64,000 bases of DNA from Methylotenera_A sp046598525 (GCA_046598525.1 JBKJIJ010000003.1:10305-74304); one strand, 5' to 3'. Positions 16,082-25,579 are shown, counted from the first letter of the stretch. Notes: a model not told the origin generated them from the letters alone. Translations and numbers: made by a program.

Positions 16082-17071
16082 TTAACTTTTATTACTGAAA
16101 ATCTTTGTATAGTGTAACAGTATATTTTCAAGCTGCATTTCATTGCTTAAAGGATGGTTCGCCATCTTTTTTGCATCTACTAATTTTTGCTGAAAACTAA
16201 ACAGTAAATTTAAGTTTACGCTTTTGCACAACGCTTGCAAAGCGCTAATGTGTTGAGCGTGATATTGCCATTTTTGTGTTAATTTATAAGTAGTTAAATC
16301 AAAAATCCACTTTTGCAAAGCATCAATTGCGCGTTCCATTCCTAGCGATAAAAGCACAGGTGCGCACATAAATGGCTGCAATTTAGCACCTAAGGCCAGT
16401 TGCTTAATTAAATCAGCGGTTATATCCGCATCGGCCGCGGCTTGCAGCGCAATTAGAGGCGCACCTCCAGCGTAATCTAATAGCGTTTCAGAATTGCTCA
16501 CATTTTGTTGTTTTAACCAATTTAGGCCATCTTGCTTGTTGGGTAACGGCATATCAATGGCTTGGCAGCGGCTGGTAATGGTGGCTAGCAAGCGCTGCGG
16601 CTGGTTACTCACCAATAAAAATATGGTATTGGCTGGCGGTTCTTCTAGCATTTTAAGCAAGGCATTGGCTGAGGCGATATTTAAGGTTTCGGCGGGCGAA
16701 ATTAAAATAACGCGGCGACTATCAGCTTGATGTTGCGATAAGCTTAAATAATCAATTAGTTGCCGTATTTGCGCGACCGATATTTGGCTTTTTTTGCTGG
16801 CTTTTTTCTTAGGCGCATCGTCTGATGATTCGGCATCTTCTGGGCTAATTAAGCGAAAATCGGGATGATGCATTTCTCTAAACCAGCCACAACTCGCACA
16901 TTCGCCACACGCATGTGTTTCAACCGGCGCCTTGCATAACAGGCTACGCGCTAGCTCTAGGGCAAAATCTTGTTTGCCAATGCCAGCACAGCCACGCAAC
17001 AACAAAGCATGCGGCAAAGTCGCGCGTTGTTGCATAATATGTTGCCATTGATTTTTTTGCCAAATATACAT
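16082..17071 (-). CDS. holB: DNA polymerase III delta' subunit
   Basis: A 329-residue clamp-loader subunit. Visible features are the degenerate P-loop region LLRGCAGIGKQDFALELA (about 24-41), the zinc-binding cysteines CKAPVETHACGECASC (about 47-62) and the sensor region around LKMLEEPPANTIFLLV. A short Lys/Ser-rich insertion (PKKKASKKS, about 88-96) is present after the zinc module. It loads the sliding clamp with gamma/tau and delta. It follows tmk with 5 bases between them, as in E. coli. Two copies of ATATCTTAACT overlap its 3' end. Confidence 0.93.
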   Translation of the reverse strand: MYIWQKNQWQHIMQQRATLPHALLLRGCAGIGKQDFALELARSLLCKAPVETHACGECASCGWFREMHHPDFRLISPEDAESSDDAPKKKASKKSQISVAQIRQLIDYLSLSQHQADSRRVILISPAETLNIASANALLKMLEEPPANTIFLLVSNQPQRLLATITSRCQAIDMPLPNKQDGLNWLKQQNVSNSETLLDYAGGAPLIALQAAADADITADLIKQLALGAKLQPFMCAPVLLSLGMERAIDALQKWIFDLTTYKLTQKWQYHAQHISALQALCKSVNLNLLFSFQQKLVDAKKMANHPLSNEMQLENILLHYTKIFSNKS

Positions 17072-17076
17072 ATTAA

Positions 17077-17697
17077 TTAGATGCTTGCAATTATTTCTTT
17101 AACTAACACTTTAACTTTTTCAATGGTCTGATTAGCATCAATAATATGAAAAATATGTGGATTTTCGGCGGCTCTTTGTAGATAAGCTTGGCGTAATTTC
17201 TCAAAAAATTGTGCATTTTCTCGCTCAAATTTATCTGGCTCACGCGCGCCAGCTAGTCTTTGCAGGCTAATTTCTACTGGCACATCAAATAACAATGTCG
17301 CATCTGGGCGCAAATCGCCTTGCGCCCATGTTTCTAGTTGCTTAATTTTGCTTGGCAACACGCCTTTTGCACCGCATTGATACGCATAAGTAGCATCGGT
17401 AAATCGGTCTGATAATACATAAGCGCCGCGCGCTAATGCTGGCTCAATCACGTTGGCAATATGTTCACGCCTAGCCGCAAACATCAAAAGCGTTTCGGTT
17501 TCTGGGTGCATGGTTTCATGCAGTAATATTGCTCTTAATTTCTCGCCTAATGGCGTGCCGCCTGGCTCACGGGTTGATACCACTTCTACGCCGCGCGCTT
17601 GTAGCAATTCAAAAATCATGGGGATATGCGTACTTTTACCTGCGCCATCCATGCCTTCTAAGGTAATAAATTTGCCCTTTTGTTTTAAATCACTCAT
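17077..17697 (-). CDS. tmk: Thymidylate kinase
   Basis: A 206-residue enzyme that phosphorylates dTMP to dTDP with ATP. The P-loop GMDGAGKST is at 15-23. The DR(Y/F) motif appears as SDRFTDAT. TREPGGTPLGEKLR is the conserved dTMP-binding region. The length is standard. Its start overlaps the mltG stop by four bases, giving translational coupling in pabC-mltG-tmk-holB. Confidence 0.96.
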   Translation of the reverse strand: MSDLKQKGKFITLEGMDGAGKSTHIPMIFELLQARGVEVVSTREPGGTPLGEKLRAILLHETMHPETETLLMFAARREHIANVIEPALARGAYVLSDRFTDATYAYQCGAKGVLPSKIKQLETWAQGDLRPDATLLFDVPVEISLQRLAGAREPDKFERENAQFFEKLRQAYLQRAAENPHIFHIIDANQTIEKVKVLVKEIIASI

Positions 17698-18701
17698 TTT
17701 TTAGACTTTTGTTTTAATTGATATTTGGCTACCGCGCGATTATGTTCGATCAATGAATTAGAAAAGGCATGGCTGCCATCGCCCTTACCCACAAAATACA
17801 AGGCTTTTGTTTGCTCAGGGTGTAATGCCGCTTCAATAGAGGCCAAGCCTGGCATGGCAATCGGCGTTGGTGGCAGGCCGCTGCGGGTATAGGTGTTATA
17901 AATAGTATCCGTCTGCAAATCTTTACGGCGAATATTGCCATCATACTTATCGCCCATGCCATAAATCACGGTCGGGTCGGTTTGCAAGCGCATACCAATG
18001 CGTAATCGATTAAGAAAAACGCCTGCAATCATAGGTCGCTCAGAGGCTTTGCCCGTTTCTTTTTCAACGATAGACGCCATAATCAGCGCCTCATAGCTAT
18101 TTTTATACGGTAAATTGGGCGCCCTATTATTCCAAGCCTGATCTAACTTGGCCTGCATAGAATCATAAGCGCGCTTTAACAAAATCGTATCAAGCGTACC
18201 GCGGTCAAAATAAAACGTATCAGGAAAAAACAAGCCTTCTGCATGCGCTTCACCCTTACCAATCAATTGCATAATTTTGGCATCGGATAATTCTTGCGTG
18301 GTATTTTTAATCGCATCATTTTTGGCGATTTTTTCACGCATTTGCTTGAACGTTTTACCTTCAATAAAGGTAATGCTGCCCTGCGTGGCCTTGCCATGAT
18401 TAAGTGACAACAGCAATTGGTAAGGCGTGATGTTTTTATTTAAAGTGTATTCACCCGCTTTTAATTTTTGTTCTTTTTGTAAAATTTTAGCCAACACAAT
18501 AAAGGGCCAAGGGCTGCCTAATACTTGCTGTTCTACTAATTGGTTGGCAATGCTTTTAAGGCCACTTTTGGGTTGAATGCTAATTTCTTGCGCTTGCGGG
18601 CTTAATTTTAGCGATGTTCTGGCGTACTGAAATAACCATGCGCTGCCTAAAACAGCCATAATTACACTAATAATCACACTTAATCGAATCAATCGCATCA
18701 T
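17694..18701 (-). CDS. mltG: Endolytic murein transglycosylase MltG (YceG)
   Basis: A 335-residue inner-membrane enzyme with one N-terminal membrane segment (about 8-24), a LysM-like subdomain and a YceG catalytic domain. The catalytic glutamate lies in MASIVEKETG; LQTDPTVIYG, YNTYTRSGLPPTPI and ALHPEQTKALYFVG are family motifs. It cleaves nascent glycan strands and sets their length. It overlaps pabC upstream and tmk downstream by four bases each. Two consecutive Met codons open the gene, so the start may be one codon later. Confidence 0.95.
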   Translation of the reverse strand: MMRLIRLSVIISVIMAVLGSAWLFQYARTSLKLSPQAQEISIQPKSGLKSIANQLVEQQVLGSPWPFIVLAKILQKEQKLKAGEYTLNKNITPYQLLLSLNHGKATQGSITFIEGKTFKQMREKIAKNDAIKNTTQELSDAKIMQLIGKGEAHAEGLFFPDTFYFDRGTLDTILLKRAYDSMQAKLDQAWNNRAPNLPYKNSYEALIMASIVEKETGKASERPMIAGVFLNRLRIGMRLQTDPTVIYGMGDKYDGNIRRKDLQTDTIYNTYTRSGLPPTPIAMPGLASIEAALHPEQTKALYFVGKGDGSHAFSNSLIEHNRAVAKYQLKQKSKK

Positions 18702-19516
18702 ACTTTTAATACTTTTCTAATATCGGCGGCAAGTGATGTGGGTGGCCAAACAGCTTGCAAAATACTTTTAACCTGCAATGCGCCATAAACGCTGTTGGTA
18801 ATAATAATTACATCGGCAGATAGCAATTTGGGCAAGGTGATGTCTTCAATTTTAACGCTTAAATCAAGCAAATGCGCCATATCAATCACACGTTGCCTAG
18901 TCACGCCCGCAATGCCACAACGGTCTAGCTTTGGGGTAATTAACGTATCGCCAAAACAAGCAAAAATATTCGCCGCCGTGCATTCAATCACATGATGTTC
19001 ATCATCTAACATCAAACCATCGGCAATATTGGGTTCTGTCCATTCCATGCGTGCTAATACATTTTCCAGCCTATTTAAATGCTTAACGCCAGCCAGCAAA
19101 GGTTGCGAGGCCAATGGCGTTTTACACACATGCAAATTAACACCTTCACTAAAGTAGCTAGCGGGGTAATTTTTTACTGCCGATTTAATGACAACGCGCA
19201 TGGGATTAGTGATAGCAGGCGGCGCATAACCACGCTCGCCCTCACCTCTGGTGATGATAATTTTGGCAACAGCCGTTTCATCTGGCAAAAACAAAAGCTG
19301 CAAATCACTCATTAATAATTCAGCGCTTGGGCACACAATTTTAATCATGGCGCAATCGGCCACTAATTTTTGGTAATGCTGCGGCCAACATTCTGGCAAA
19401 CCGTCACGCATTAAAATGGTACGAAAAACACCATCGCCGTAAGCGAATCCACGATCTAATGGCGAAATTGTTTGCTCAAAACTGCCGTTAACGATAAATG
19501 TTTGCGTATGCGCCAT
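18698..19516 (-). CDS. pabC: Aminodeoxychorismate lyase
   Basis: A 272-residue fold-type IV PLP enzyme that converts 4-amino-4-deoxychorismate to p-aminobenzoate and pyruvate for folate synthesis. The PLP lysine lies in GVKHLNRLENVLAR, matching PabC; GDGVFRTIL near residue 28 and ECTAANIFACFGDTLITP are further family motifs. The order fabF, pabC, mltG, tmk, holB is the enterobacterial one. A terminator-like hairpin lies only about 30 bases upstream, so expression must come from read-through or a very close promoter. Confidence 0.92.
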   Translation of the reverse strand: MAHTQTFIVNGSFEQTISPLDRGFAYGDGVFRTILMRDGLPECWPQHYQKLVADCAMIKIVCPSAELLMSDLQLLFLPDETAVAKIIITRGEGERGYAPPAITNPMRVVIKSAVKNYPASYFSEGVNLHVCKTPLASQPLLAGVKHLNRLENVLARMEWTEPNIADGLMLDDEHHVIECTAANIFACFGDTLITPKLDRCGIAGVTRQRVIDMAHLLDLSVKIEDITLPKLLSADVIIITNSVYGALQVKSILQAVWPPTSLAADIRKVLKV

Positions 19517-19546
19517 GTGCGCAATTAAACCATAGCTACAGCCAAT

Positions 19547-19579
19547 AAAAAAGCCTGCAACGCTTATATTGCAGGCTTT
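19547..19579 (-). terminator. Intrinsic terminator after fabF
   Basis: On the - strand, AAGCCTGCAA and TTGCAGGCTT form a 10-bp stem (+ coordinates 19551-19560 and 19569-19578), extended by one A-T pair. The RNA then runs into a U-tract (AAAA/T at 19547-19550 and the following A-run on +). It separates fabF from pabC and probably lowers expression of the pabC-mltG-tmk-holB genes. Confidence 0.8.
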
Positions 19580-19647
19580 CTGGCTAAAACAGTTTTTGCT
19601 AAGTGTTATTAGGCTTAATTTAATTAATAACTTAAATATTTTTAAAC

Positions 19648-20883
19648 TTAAACTCTTTTGAAAACCAAGCTACCGTTTGTGCCGCCAAAACCAAAGTTGT
19701 TTTTAAGCGCGTATTCAATTGGCATATCGCGTGCTGTATTGGCACAAAAGTCCAAATCACATTCTGGATCTTGGTTGAAAATATTAATTGTTGGTGGTGA
19801 AATTTGGTGATGAATCGCCAACACAGTGAATACCGATTCTAAGCCGCCTGCGCCACCTAATAGGTGACCAGTCATGGATTTAGTTGAGTTAACCACAATC
19901 TTGCTGGCATGCGCGCCAAATGCAGCTTTAATCGCATTAGTTTCGTTAGCATCGCCAAGCGGAGTTGATGTGCCATGCGCATTCACATATTGCACTTGAG
20001 TAACATCAATTTTGGCATTTTTTATCGCGTTTACCATAGAGCGGCGTGGGCCGTCCATATTAGGCGCTGTCATGTGATAAGCATCAGCACTCATGCCATA
20101 GCCAATTAGCTCGGCATAAATGCGTGCGCCACGCGCTTTTGCATGTTCGTATTCTTCTAGCACCATCACGCCAGCACCTTCGCCAATCACAAAACCATCA
20201 CGGTCTTTATCCCATGGGCGACTGGCAGTTGTAGGGTCATCGTTGCGGCTAGATAATGCGCGCGCAGCGGCAAAACCACCTACGCCAAGCTCAGTAATAG
20301 CGGCTTCTGCACCGCCTGCTACCATCACATCGGCATCGCCATATTCAATCATACGCGCCGCATCACCAATCGAATGCGTACCTGTGGTACAAGCGGTTAC
20401 AATCGCCACATTTGGGCCTTTAAGGCCAAACATAATGCTTAAATTGCCTGAAATCATATTAATAATGGTGCCAGGAATAAAGAATGGTGAAATTTTGCGC
20501 GTTCCACCTTCGTCATACACATCATTAGTCGCTTCAATTAAGCCTAAACCACCAATACCAGATCCAATTGAAACGCCAATGCGTTCAGCGTTTTGTTCGG
20601 TAACTTCTATTCCTGAATCTTTAAACGCCTCAATGCCGGCTACTAATCCAAACTGAATAAACGTATCCATGCGGCGCGCTTCTTTGGCCGATAAATAGTC
20701 TTCTGGGTTGAAGTTTTTAACTTCGCCTGCAATTTGTGAAGAAAATGCAGATGGATCAAATTTGGTAATGCGCGCAATACCAGATTGGCCATTAACAATG
20801 TTTGCCCAAGCGGTTTGTGTGCCAATTCCAACGGGTGAAACAACACCTAAACCGGTAATGACAACTCGACGTTTTTCGCTCAT
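19648..20883 (-). CDS. fabF: 3-oxoacyl-ACP synthase II (beta-ketoacyl synthase)
   Basis: A 411-residue condensing enzyme that extends acyl-ACP with malonyl-ACP. The catalytic cysteine is C165 in VTACTTGTHSIGDA. The two histidines lie in VNAHGTSTPLGD and MTGHLLGGAGG, and the C-terminal NNFGFGGTN is the usual thiolase-fold end. The order after acpP and the length are those of FabF rather than FabB. A hairpin lies between acpP and this gene, and another follows it. Confidence 0.96.
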   Translation of the reverse strand: MSEKRRVVITGLGVVSPVGIGTQTAWANIVNGQSGIARITKFDPSAFSSQIAGEVKNFNPEDYLSAKEARRMDTFIQFGLVAGIEAFKDSGIEVTEQNAERIGVSIGSGIGGLGLIEATNDVYDEGGTRKISPFFIPGTIINMISGNLSIMFGLKGPNVAIVTACTTGTHSIGDAARMIEYGDADVMVAGGAEAAITELGVGGFAAARALSSRNDDPTTASRPWDKDRDGFVIGEGAGVMVLEEYEHAKARGARIYAELIGYGMSADAYHMTAPNMDGPRRSMVNAIKNAKIDVTQVQYVNAHGTSTPLGDANETNAIKAAFGAHASKIVVNSTKSMTGHLLGGAGGLESVFTVLAIHHQISPPTINIFNQDPECDLDFCANTARDMPIEYALKNNFGFGGTNGSLVFKRV

Positions 20884-20963
20884 GATTTAGATTTCACCGT
20901 TAAACTCATGATTTTAAAATCATGGTTAAATTGAAGATTGAATGGCATGAAATGACTACTCAA

Positions 20964-20994
20964 CAAAATTCAGCCCTGCAATAAACAGGGCTGA
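20964..20994 (-). terminator. Hairpin after acpP (attenuator)
   Basis: CAGCCCTG (20971-20978) and CAGGGCTG (20986-20993) form a perfect 8-bp stem with the loop CAATAAA. On the - strand it is followed by AATTTTGTT. This weak terminator probably allows acpP mRNA, which needs to be abundant, to exceed fabF mRNA. Confidence 0.65.
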
Positions 20995-21013
20995 TAATGC
21001 AGGGTATATTGAA

Positions 21014-21250
21014 TTACTTAAGATTGGCGTTAACGTAATCAATCGCTTGTTGCACGGTTGTGATTTTTTCCGCTTCGTCATCTGGAATTTCACAGTCAAA
21101 CTCTTCTTCAAGTGCCATTACAAGTTCCACTGTGTCCAGTGAATCAGCACCTAAATCATCTACAAATGATGATGCATTTTTTACGTCAGCTTCGTTTGCA
21201 CCTAATTGTTCGCAAACGATTTTTCTTACACGTTGTTCGATGTCAGACAT
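21014..21250 (-). CDS. acpP: Acyl carrier protein
   Basis: A 78-residue acidic carrier protein. The phosphopantetheine attachment serine is S37 in the motif GADSLDTVELV. It carries growing acyl chains for the fab enzymes, LpxA, LpxD and PlsX encoded in the same window. Its length and sequence are those of primary-metabolism AcpP, not a polyketide carrier. It lies between fabG and fabF, as in E. coli. The upstream gap of 114 bases is AT-rich and may contain its own promoter. Confidence 0.97.
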   Translation of the reverse strand: MSDIEQRVRKIVCEQLGANEADVKNASSFVDDLGADSLDTVELVMALEEEFDCEIPDDEAEKITTVQQAIDYVNANLK

Positions 21251-21364
21251 CTAAATACCCCTTTGATTAAAAATTAGCTTCTAGCTAAGTGCGTATTCTA
21301 ACAAAACTCTACAATAAAACAAAAATGCTTTTTAAATAAATATAATGTTTAGCTTATATAAAAC

Positions 21365-22120
21365 TTAAGCCATATACATTCCACCATTAACATGAATGGT
21401 TTCACCCGAAATATAAGCCGCATTTGGTGACGCTAAAAACGCCACGGTTGCCGCGATTTCTTTTACATTACCTAAGCGCCCTAGCGGCACGCGCTCTAAC
21501 ATTTTGGTTTTAATCGCTTCTGGCAGCTCTGCCGTCATATCGGTTTCAATAAAGCCGGGCGCCACACAATTTACCGTAATATTGCGGCTACCCACTTCAG
21601 ATGCCAATGATTTGGTAAAGCCGCTCATACCGGCTTTTGCCGCGGCATAATTGGTTTGGCCGGCGTTGCCCATGTGCCCTACTACGCTAGAAATGCTAAT
21701 AATGCGACCTGTACGCGCTTTCATCATTGGGCGCAATACCGCCTGGCTCATGCGGAAAACCGATTTTAAATTGGTCGAAATAACCGCATCCCAATCGTCA
21801 TCGCTCATGCGCATTAATAAAGTATCGCGGGTAATACCAGCGTTATTCACCAAAATTGAAATATCGCCAAATTGGGCCGCTATCTCTTTTAAAACCGCTG
21901 CTACTTGCGCGGCATCGTTCACATCTAAAGCCATGCCAGCGCCTTTAATGCCAGACTGTGTAAACGTGGCTTGTATGCTTTCTGCACCGCTAACACTGGT
22001 TGCCGTGCCAATCACAGTCGCGCCTTGCTGACCAAGCTCAGCCGCAATGGCAGCGCCAATCCCACGGCTTGCGCCCGTTACCAAAGCAATTTGACCAGCT
22101 AATAATTGAATATTTGACAT
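21365..22120 (-). CDS. fabG: 3-oxoacyl-ACP reductase
   Basis: A 251-residue short-chain dehydrogenase reducing 3-oxoacyl-ACP with NADPH. The cofactor loop is TGASRGIG (15-22), NNAG is at 92-95, and the catalytic set is S145, Y158 and K162 in YAAAK, with the standard 13-residue spacing. The C-terminus YISGETIHVNGGMYM is FabG-specific. It is in the fabD-fabG-acpP order, 30 bases after fabD. Confidence 0.96.
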   Translation of the reverse strand: MSNIQLLAGQIALVTGASRGIGAAIAAELGQQGATVIGTATSVSGAESIQATFTQSGIKGAGMALDVNDAAQVAAVLKEIAAQFGDISILVNNAGITRDTLLMRMSDDDWDAVISTNLKSVFRMSQAVLRPMMKARTGRIISISSVVGHMGNAGQTNYAAAKAGMSGFTKSLASEVGSRNITVNCVAPGFIETDMTAELPEAIKTKMLERVPLGRLGNVKEIAATVAFLASPNAAYISGETIHVNGGMYMA

Positions 22121-22150
22121 TAAATAGACCTCTTAACTAATTGATTTTAA

Positions 22151-23083
22151 TTAATTATAATTATTTTTAATAAATTCAGAAACGGCTTCATTCGAAACCA
22201 ACGCAACACAAGGCAACTCCGCCACAATGCGTTTGGTTAAGCCCGTTAATACTTTTCCTGGACCGCATTCGGCACTATTAATAGCGCCTGCTGCATAAAC
22301 CGCCTGCACCGTTTCTACCCAACGCACTGGGCTGTAAAGCTGGCGCACTAAGGCACTTTTAATGTCATCGGCAGATTCATAACTGGCCACATCGGCATTG
22401 TGTAAAACAGGTATGTTTGGTGTTTGTACAGATACATTCATTAAATAAGCGGCGAGTTTTTCGGCGGCTGGTTTCATTAATGCACAATGCGATGGCACGC
22501 TAACAGGTAAGGGCAAAGCGCGTTTAGCGCCTTTTGCTTTGGCGATTTCCATACCGCGTTCAACGGCGGATTTATTGCCTGCAATCACCACTTGGCCGGG
22601 TGAGTTTAGATTAACCGCCTCACACACTTCATTTTGTGCGGCTTCTAAACACACCGCGCGCACGGTTTCATCATCTAATCCCAGAATAGCCGCCATAGCA
22701 CCTACACCTTCTGGCACCGCGCTTTGCATGACTTCTGCACGGTATTTAACTAGCGGCAAAGCATCGGCAAAACTAAGTGCACCTGCCGCCACTAAAGCGG
22801 CGTATTCACCCAAGCTGTGGCCTGCGAAAATGCTAGGTTGCTTGCCACCTGCCTGCAAGTAAGCGCGCCATGTAGCTACTCCTGCAGCAAGCATCAAAGG
22901 TTGCGTGTGTTGGGTTAGATTAAGCAATTCGTTTGGCTCTGTCGCCATAGACCAAAAATCGACACCTAAAATATCAGATGCTTCAACAAAGGTTTGTTTA
23001 ATAACAGGATTATCAGCAAAGCCGCTCATCATGCCAACGGATTGTGAGCCTTGGCCCGGAAAGAAAAATGCAAATTGATTCAT
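22151..23083 (-). CDS. fabD: Malonyl-CoA:ACP transacylase
   Basis: A 310-residue acyltransferase that moves malonyl groups from CoA to ACP. The nucleophile is S90 in GHSLGEYAAL. The N-terminal FPGQGSQSVGM oxyanion segment and the catalytic-histidine motif VPSHCALM are present, and GPGKVLTGLTKRI is the usual C-terminal motif. It lies between fabH and fabG on the same strand. Confidence 0.96.
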   Translation of the reverse strand: MNQFAFFFPGQGSQSVGMMSGFADNPVIKQTFVEASDILGVDFWSMATEPNELLNLTQHTQPLMLAAGVATWRAYLQAGGKQPSIFAGHSLGEYAALVAAGALSFADALPLVKYRAEVMQSAVPEGVGAMAAILGLDDETVRAVCLEAAQNEVCEAVNLNSPGQVVIAGNKSAVERGMEIAKAKGAKRALPLPVSVPSHCALMKPAAEKLAAYLMNVSVQTPNIPVLHNADVASYESADDIKSALVRQLYSPVRWVETVQAVYAAGAINSAECGPGKVLTGLTKRIVAELPCVALVSNEAVSEFIKNNYN

Positions 23084-23121
23084 ATTCTAGTTCTTTAGTT
23101 TATAGGTGCTAATTAACTGGT

Positions 23122-24093
23122 TTAGTACTTAATTAGGGCAGAACCCCAAGTAAAACCGCCACCAAACGCTTCCATCAAAATCACATCGCCGCGTTTAATA
23201 CGACCATCTTTCACGGCAACATCTAAGGCCAAAGGGATAGACGCAGCTGAGGTATTGCCATGTTTATCTACAGTAACCACTACTTTATCCATGCTCATGT
23301 CTAGTTTTTTTGCCGTTGCTTGCAATATACGTATATTAGCTTGATGCGGCACCAACCAATCAATATCACTCTTTTGCATGCCGTTTGCGGCTAATGTTTC
23401 GTCAACAATTTGGTCCAGCGTATTAACCGCCATTTTAAAAACGGCATTGCCTTCCATGACGACTGTATCTGGTCCATCAGCATTGCGTGGCACATGCAAC
23501 ATTTGCTCATAATTGCCGTCGGCATGCAAATGCGTTGAAATAATTCCAACCTCTGATGTCGCTTGTAAAATAACAGCGCCTGCGCCATCGCCCCACAAAA
23601 TGCAATTGCCTCTATCGCTGTAATCGGTGATGCGTGAAAACGTTTCTGCACCAATCACCAGCACACAATTTGCACTACCGGCTTTAATAAAATTATTTGC
23701 GGTTGTTAGTGCATACACAAAACCACTGCACACCGCTTGAATATCAAACGCAGGGCAGCCTGCAATACCTAATTTACGCTGCACCATAGTAGCAACGCTA
23801 GGGAAAATTTTATCTGGCGTGGTGGTGGCAACAATAATTAAATCAATCTCATTTGCCTGAATACCAGCACTTTCAATCGCATTTTTTGCCGCATTAAAAG
23901 CTAAGTCACTGGTAAATTCATCAGTAGCGGCAATATGCCTTTCGCGAATGCCAGTGCGGCTAAATATCCACTCGTCTGTGGTATCGACCATTTTTTCTAT
24001 ATCGGCATTAGTTAAGATTTTTTGCGGCAAATAGCTACCTGTTCCGGCTATTTTTGCATTTTTTGTTGTATGGGTACCATTTAAATTGGTCAT
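23122..24093 (-). CDS. fabH: 3-oxoacyl-ACP synthase III
   Basis: A 323-residue initiating condensing enzyme (acetyl-CoA plus malonyl-ACP). The catalytic triad is visible as C122 in QAVCSGFVYAL, the histidine in VPHQANIRI and the asparagine in KHGNTSAASIP. The N-terminal AGTGSYLPQKILTN is typical. Its start overlaps the plsX stop by four bases, so the two are translationally coupled. Confidence 0.96.
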   Translation of the reverse strand: MTNLNGTHTTKNAKIAGTGSYLPQKILTNADIEKMVDTTDEWIFSRTGIRERHIAATDEFTSDLAFNAAKNAIESAGIQANEIDLIIVATTTPDKIFPSVATMVQRKLGIAGCPAFDIQAVCSGFVYALTTANNFIKAGSANCVLVIGAETFSRITDYSDRGNCILWGDGAGAVILQATSEVGIISTHLHADGNYEQMLHVPRNADGPDTVVMEGNAVFKMAVNTLDQIVDETLAANGMQKSDIDWLVPHQANIRILQATAKKLDMSMDKVVVTVDKHGNTSAASIPLALDVAVKDGRIKRGDVILMEAFGGGFTWGSALIKY

Positions 24094-25154
24094 GCGTTAA
24101 TGCCTTCTTCTGCCAAATTATCGGCATTTAATGCGTTACTTTGTGGCTGCAAATGTTCAATTTCTAATTGTTCGGTAATACGGCGTAAAACACCGCTGCG
24201 CGCCTCTTCAATGGCCACATGCAAGGCATAATGAAAGGCTAATTCATCGGCGCCACCATGGCTTTTAACCACAATGCCGCGCAAGCCTAAAAAGCTGGCA
24301 CCATTGTAACGGCGCGGGTCCAAGCGCTTTTTAAAGGCTTTTAGCACAGGCATCGCGCCCAACGCCATTAATTTAGTTAACCAGTTTCGTTTAAATTCCA
24401 TGGTTAAAAACTTGCCCATCATGTGCGCCAAACCTTCGGTGGTTTTAAGTGACACATTGCCCACAAAACCATCGCACACCACTAAATCGGTGGTGCCTTT
24501 AAAAATATCGTCGCCTTCAATATTGCCATAAAAATTAAGATGGCTAGCGCGCAATAATTCAGCCGCCTGTTTAACGACTTCGTTACCTTTAATATCTTCG
24601 GAGCCTATATTTAATAAGCCTACTGTAGGGTTTGGTATATGTTCTACGCAGCTGACTAACATAGCGCCCATCACAGCAAATTGCAGCAAATGTTGTGGCG
24701 TGCATTCGGCGTTTGCGCCCAAATCCAGCATATAAGTTCTGCCTTTTTCTGAAGGCAAAGACGATGCAATCGCAGGCCTATCAATACCTGGCAGAGTTTT
24801 TAGCACAAAACGTGCCGTAGCCATCAGTGCGCCAGTATTACCAGCGCTAACGCAGGCATTTGCCTCACCCGATTTAACCAAATTAATGGCCACGCGCATG
24901 GATGAATCTTTTTTATTTTTTAGGGCACTTTGGGGTGATTCATCCATTAACACCACTTGCGTGGTTGGATGGATGCGTAAACGTGGACTAATGGCGGATT
25001 TATGTGCTTTAAGCTCAGCCTGAATAACATCTTCTAAGCCAACCAACACAATATTGAGTTGATTATCTTCCTTAAGCGCTTTTAAAGCGGCCGGAACAGT
25101 AACGTGAGGGCCATGATCGCCACCCATCGCATCAATTGCAATTGTAATATCCAT
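24090..25154 (-). CDS. plsX: Phosphate acyltransferase PlsX
   Basis: A 354-residue enzyme that converts acyl-ACP to acyl-phosphate, the first step of phospholipid synthesis by the PlsX/PlsY route. The N-terminus IAIDAMGGDHGP is diagnostic, and SAGNTGALMA, GANAECTP and VVCDGFVGNVSLK are further family motifs. It sits between rpmF and fabH, as in most proteobacteria. The 245-base gap upstream contains an imperfect GC-rich hairpin near 25288-25311 that could be a terminator or attenuator after rpmF. Confidence 0.95.
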   Translation of the reverse strand: MDITIAIDAMGGDHGPHVTVPAALKALKEDNQLNIVLVGLEDVIQAELKAHKSAISPRLRIHPTTQVVLMDESPQSALKNKKDSSMRVAINLVKSGEANACVSAGNTGALMATARFVLKTLPGIDRPAIASSLPSEKGRTYMLDLGANAECTPQHLLQFAVMGAMLVSCVEHIPNPTVGLLNIGSEDIKGNEVVKQAAELLRASHLNFYGNIEGDDIFKGTTDLVVCDGFVGNVSLKTTEGLAHMMGKFLTMEFKRNWLTKLMALGAMPVLKAFKKRLDPRRYNGASFLGLRGIVVKSHGGADELAFHYALHVAIEEARSGVLRRITEQLEIEHLQPQSNALNADNLAEEGINA

Positions 25155-25399
25155 TTAAGCCATTAGATGTAATGATGAAATGTTTGTCAATAAAATTAGA
25201 CAATCAATCATCTGTTGATGGGGTTTGTACATAAACTATTCGCAGCAACTTTGTGCAGCAATATAAACACGCAAGCGCGTTAAATGTGCAAACGCCGCAC
25301 TTTTTAAAGTACGGCGCGCGGAATGCATATTTACAAATTACAACTTTATTAGTACAAAATTCGGTCAATCAAAATTAGTCAAAAGACTAATTGAATAGC

Positions 25400-25579
25400 T
25401 TACTCGCCTTTTGTAGATAACACTTTACGACCACGATAGTAGCCAGTTGGGCTTACATGGTGACGCAAATGCGTTTCGCCAGTTGTTGGCTCTACAGCTA
25501 AAGGTGGGTTAACTAAGAAGTCATGTGAACGGTGCATACCACGTTTAGAAGGTGACTTTTTGTTTTGTTGAACTGCCAT
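25400..25579 (-). CDS. rpmF: 50S ribosomal protein L32
   Basis: A 59-residue protein read from ATG at 25579 to TAA at 25400-25402. The start MAVQQNKKSPSKRGMHRSHD and the end GYYRGRKVLSTKGE are those of L32. It has no zinc-binding cysteines, as in E. coli. It is a component of the large ribosomal subunit. The position between yceD and plsX is the conserved one and links ribosome and lipid synthesis. A ribosome binding site, GGAGTTTTATC, precedes the ATG. Confidence 0.97.
   Translation of the reverse strand: MAVQQNKKSPSKRGMHRSHDFLVNPPLAVEPTTGETHLRHHVSPTGYYRGRKVLSTKGE

Noticed and set aside
20120..20656. 178-codon open frame antisense to fabF
   Set aside because: Ser/Pro/Ala-rich shadow frame of a conserved gene.
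25288..25311. Strong terminator between rpmF and plsX
   Set aside because: The stem has an internal mismatch and no T-run on the - strand; kept only as a remark under plsX.
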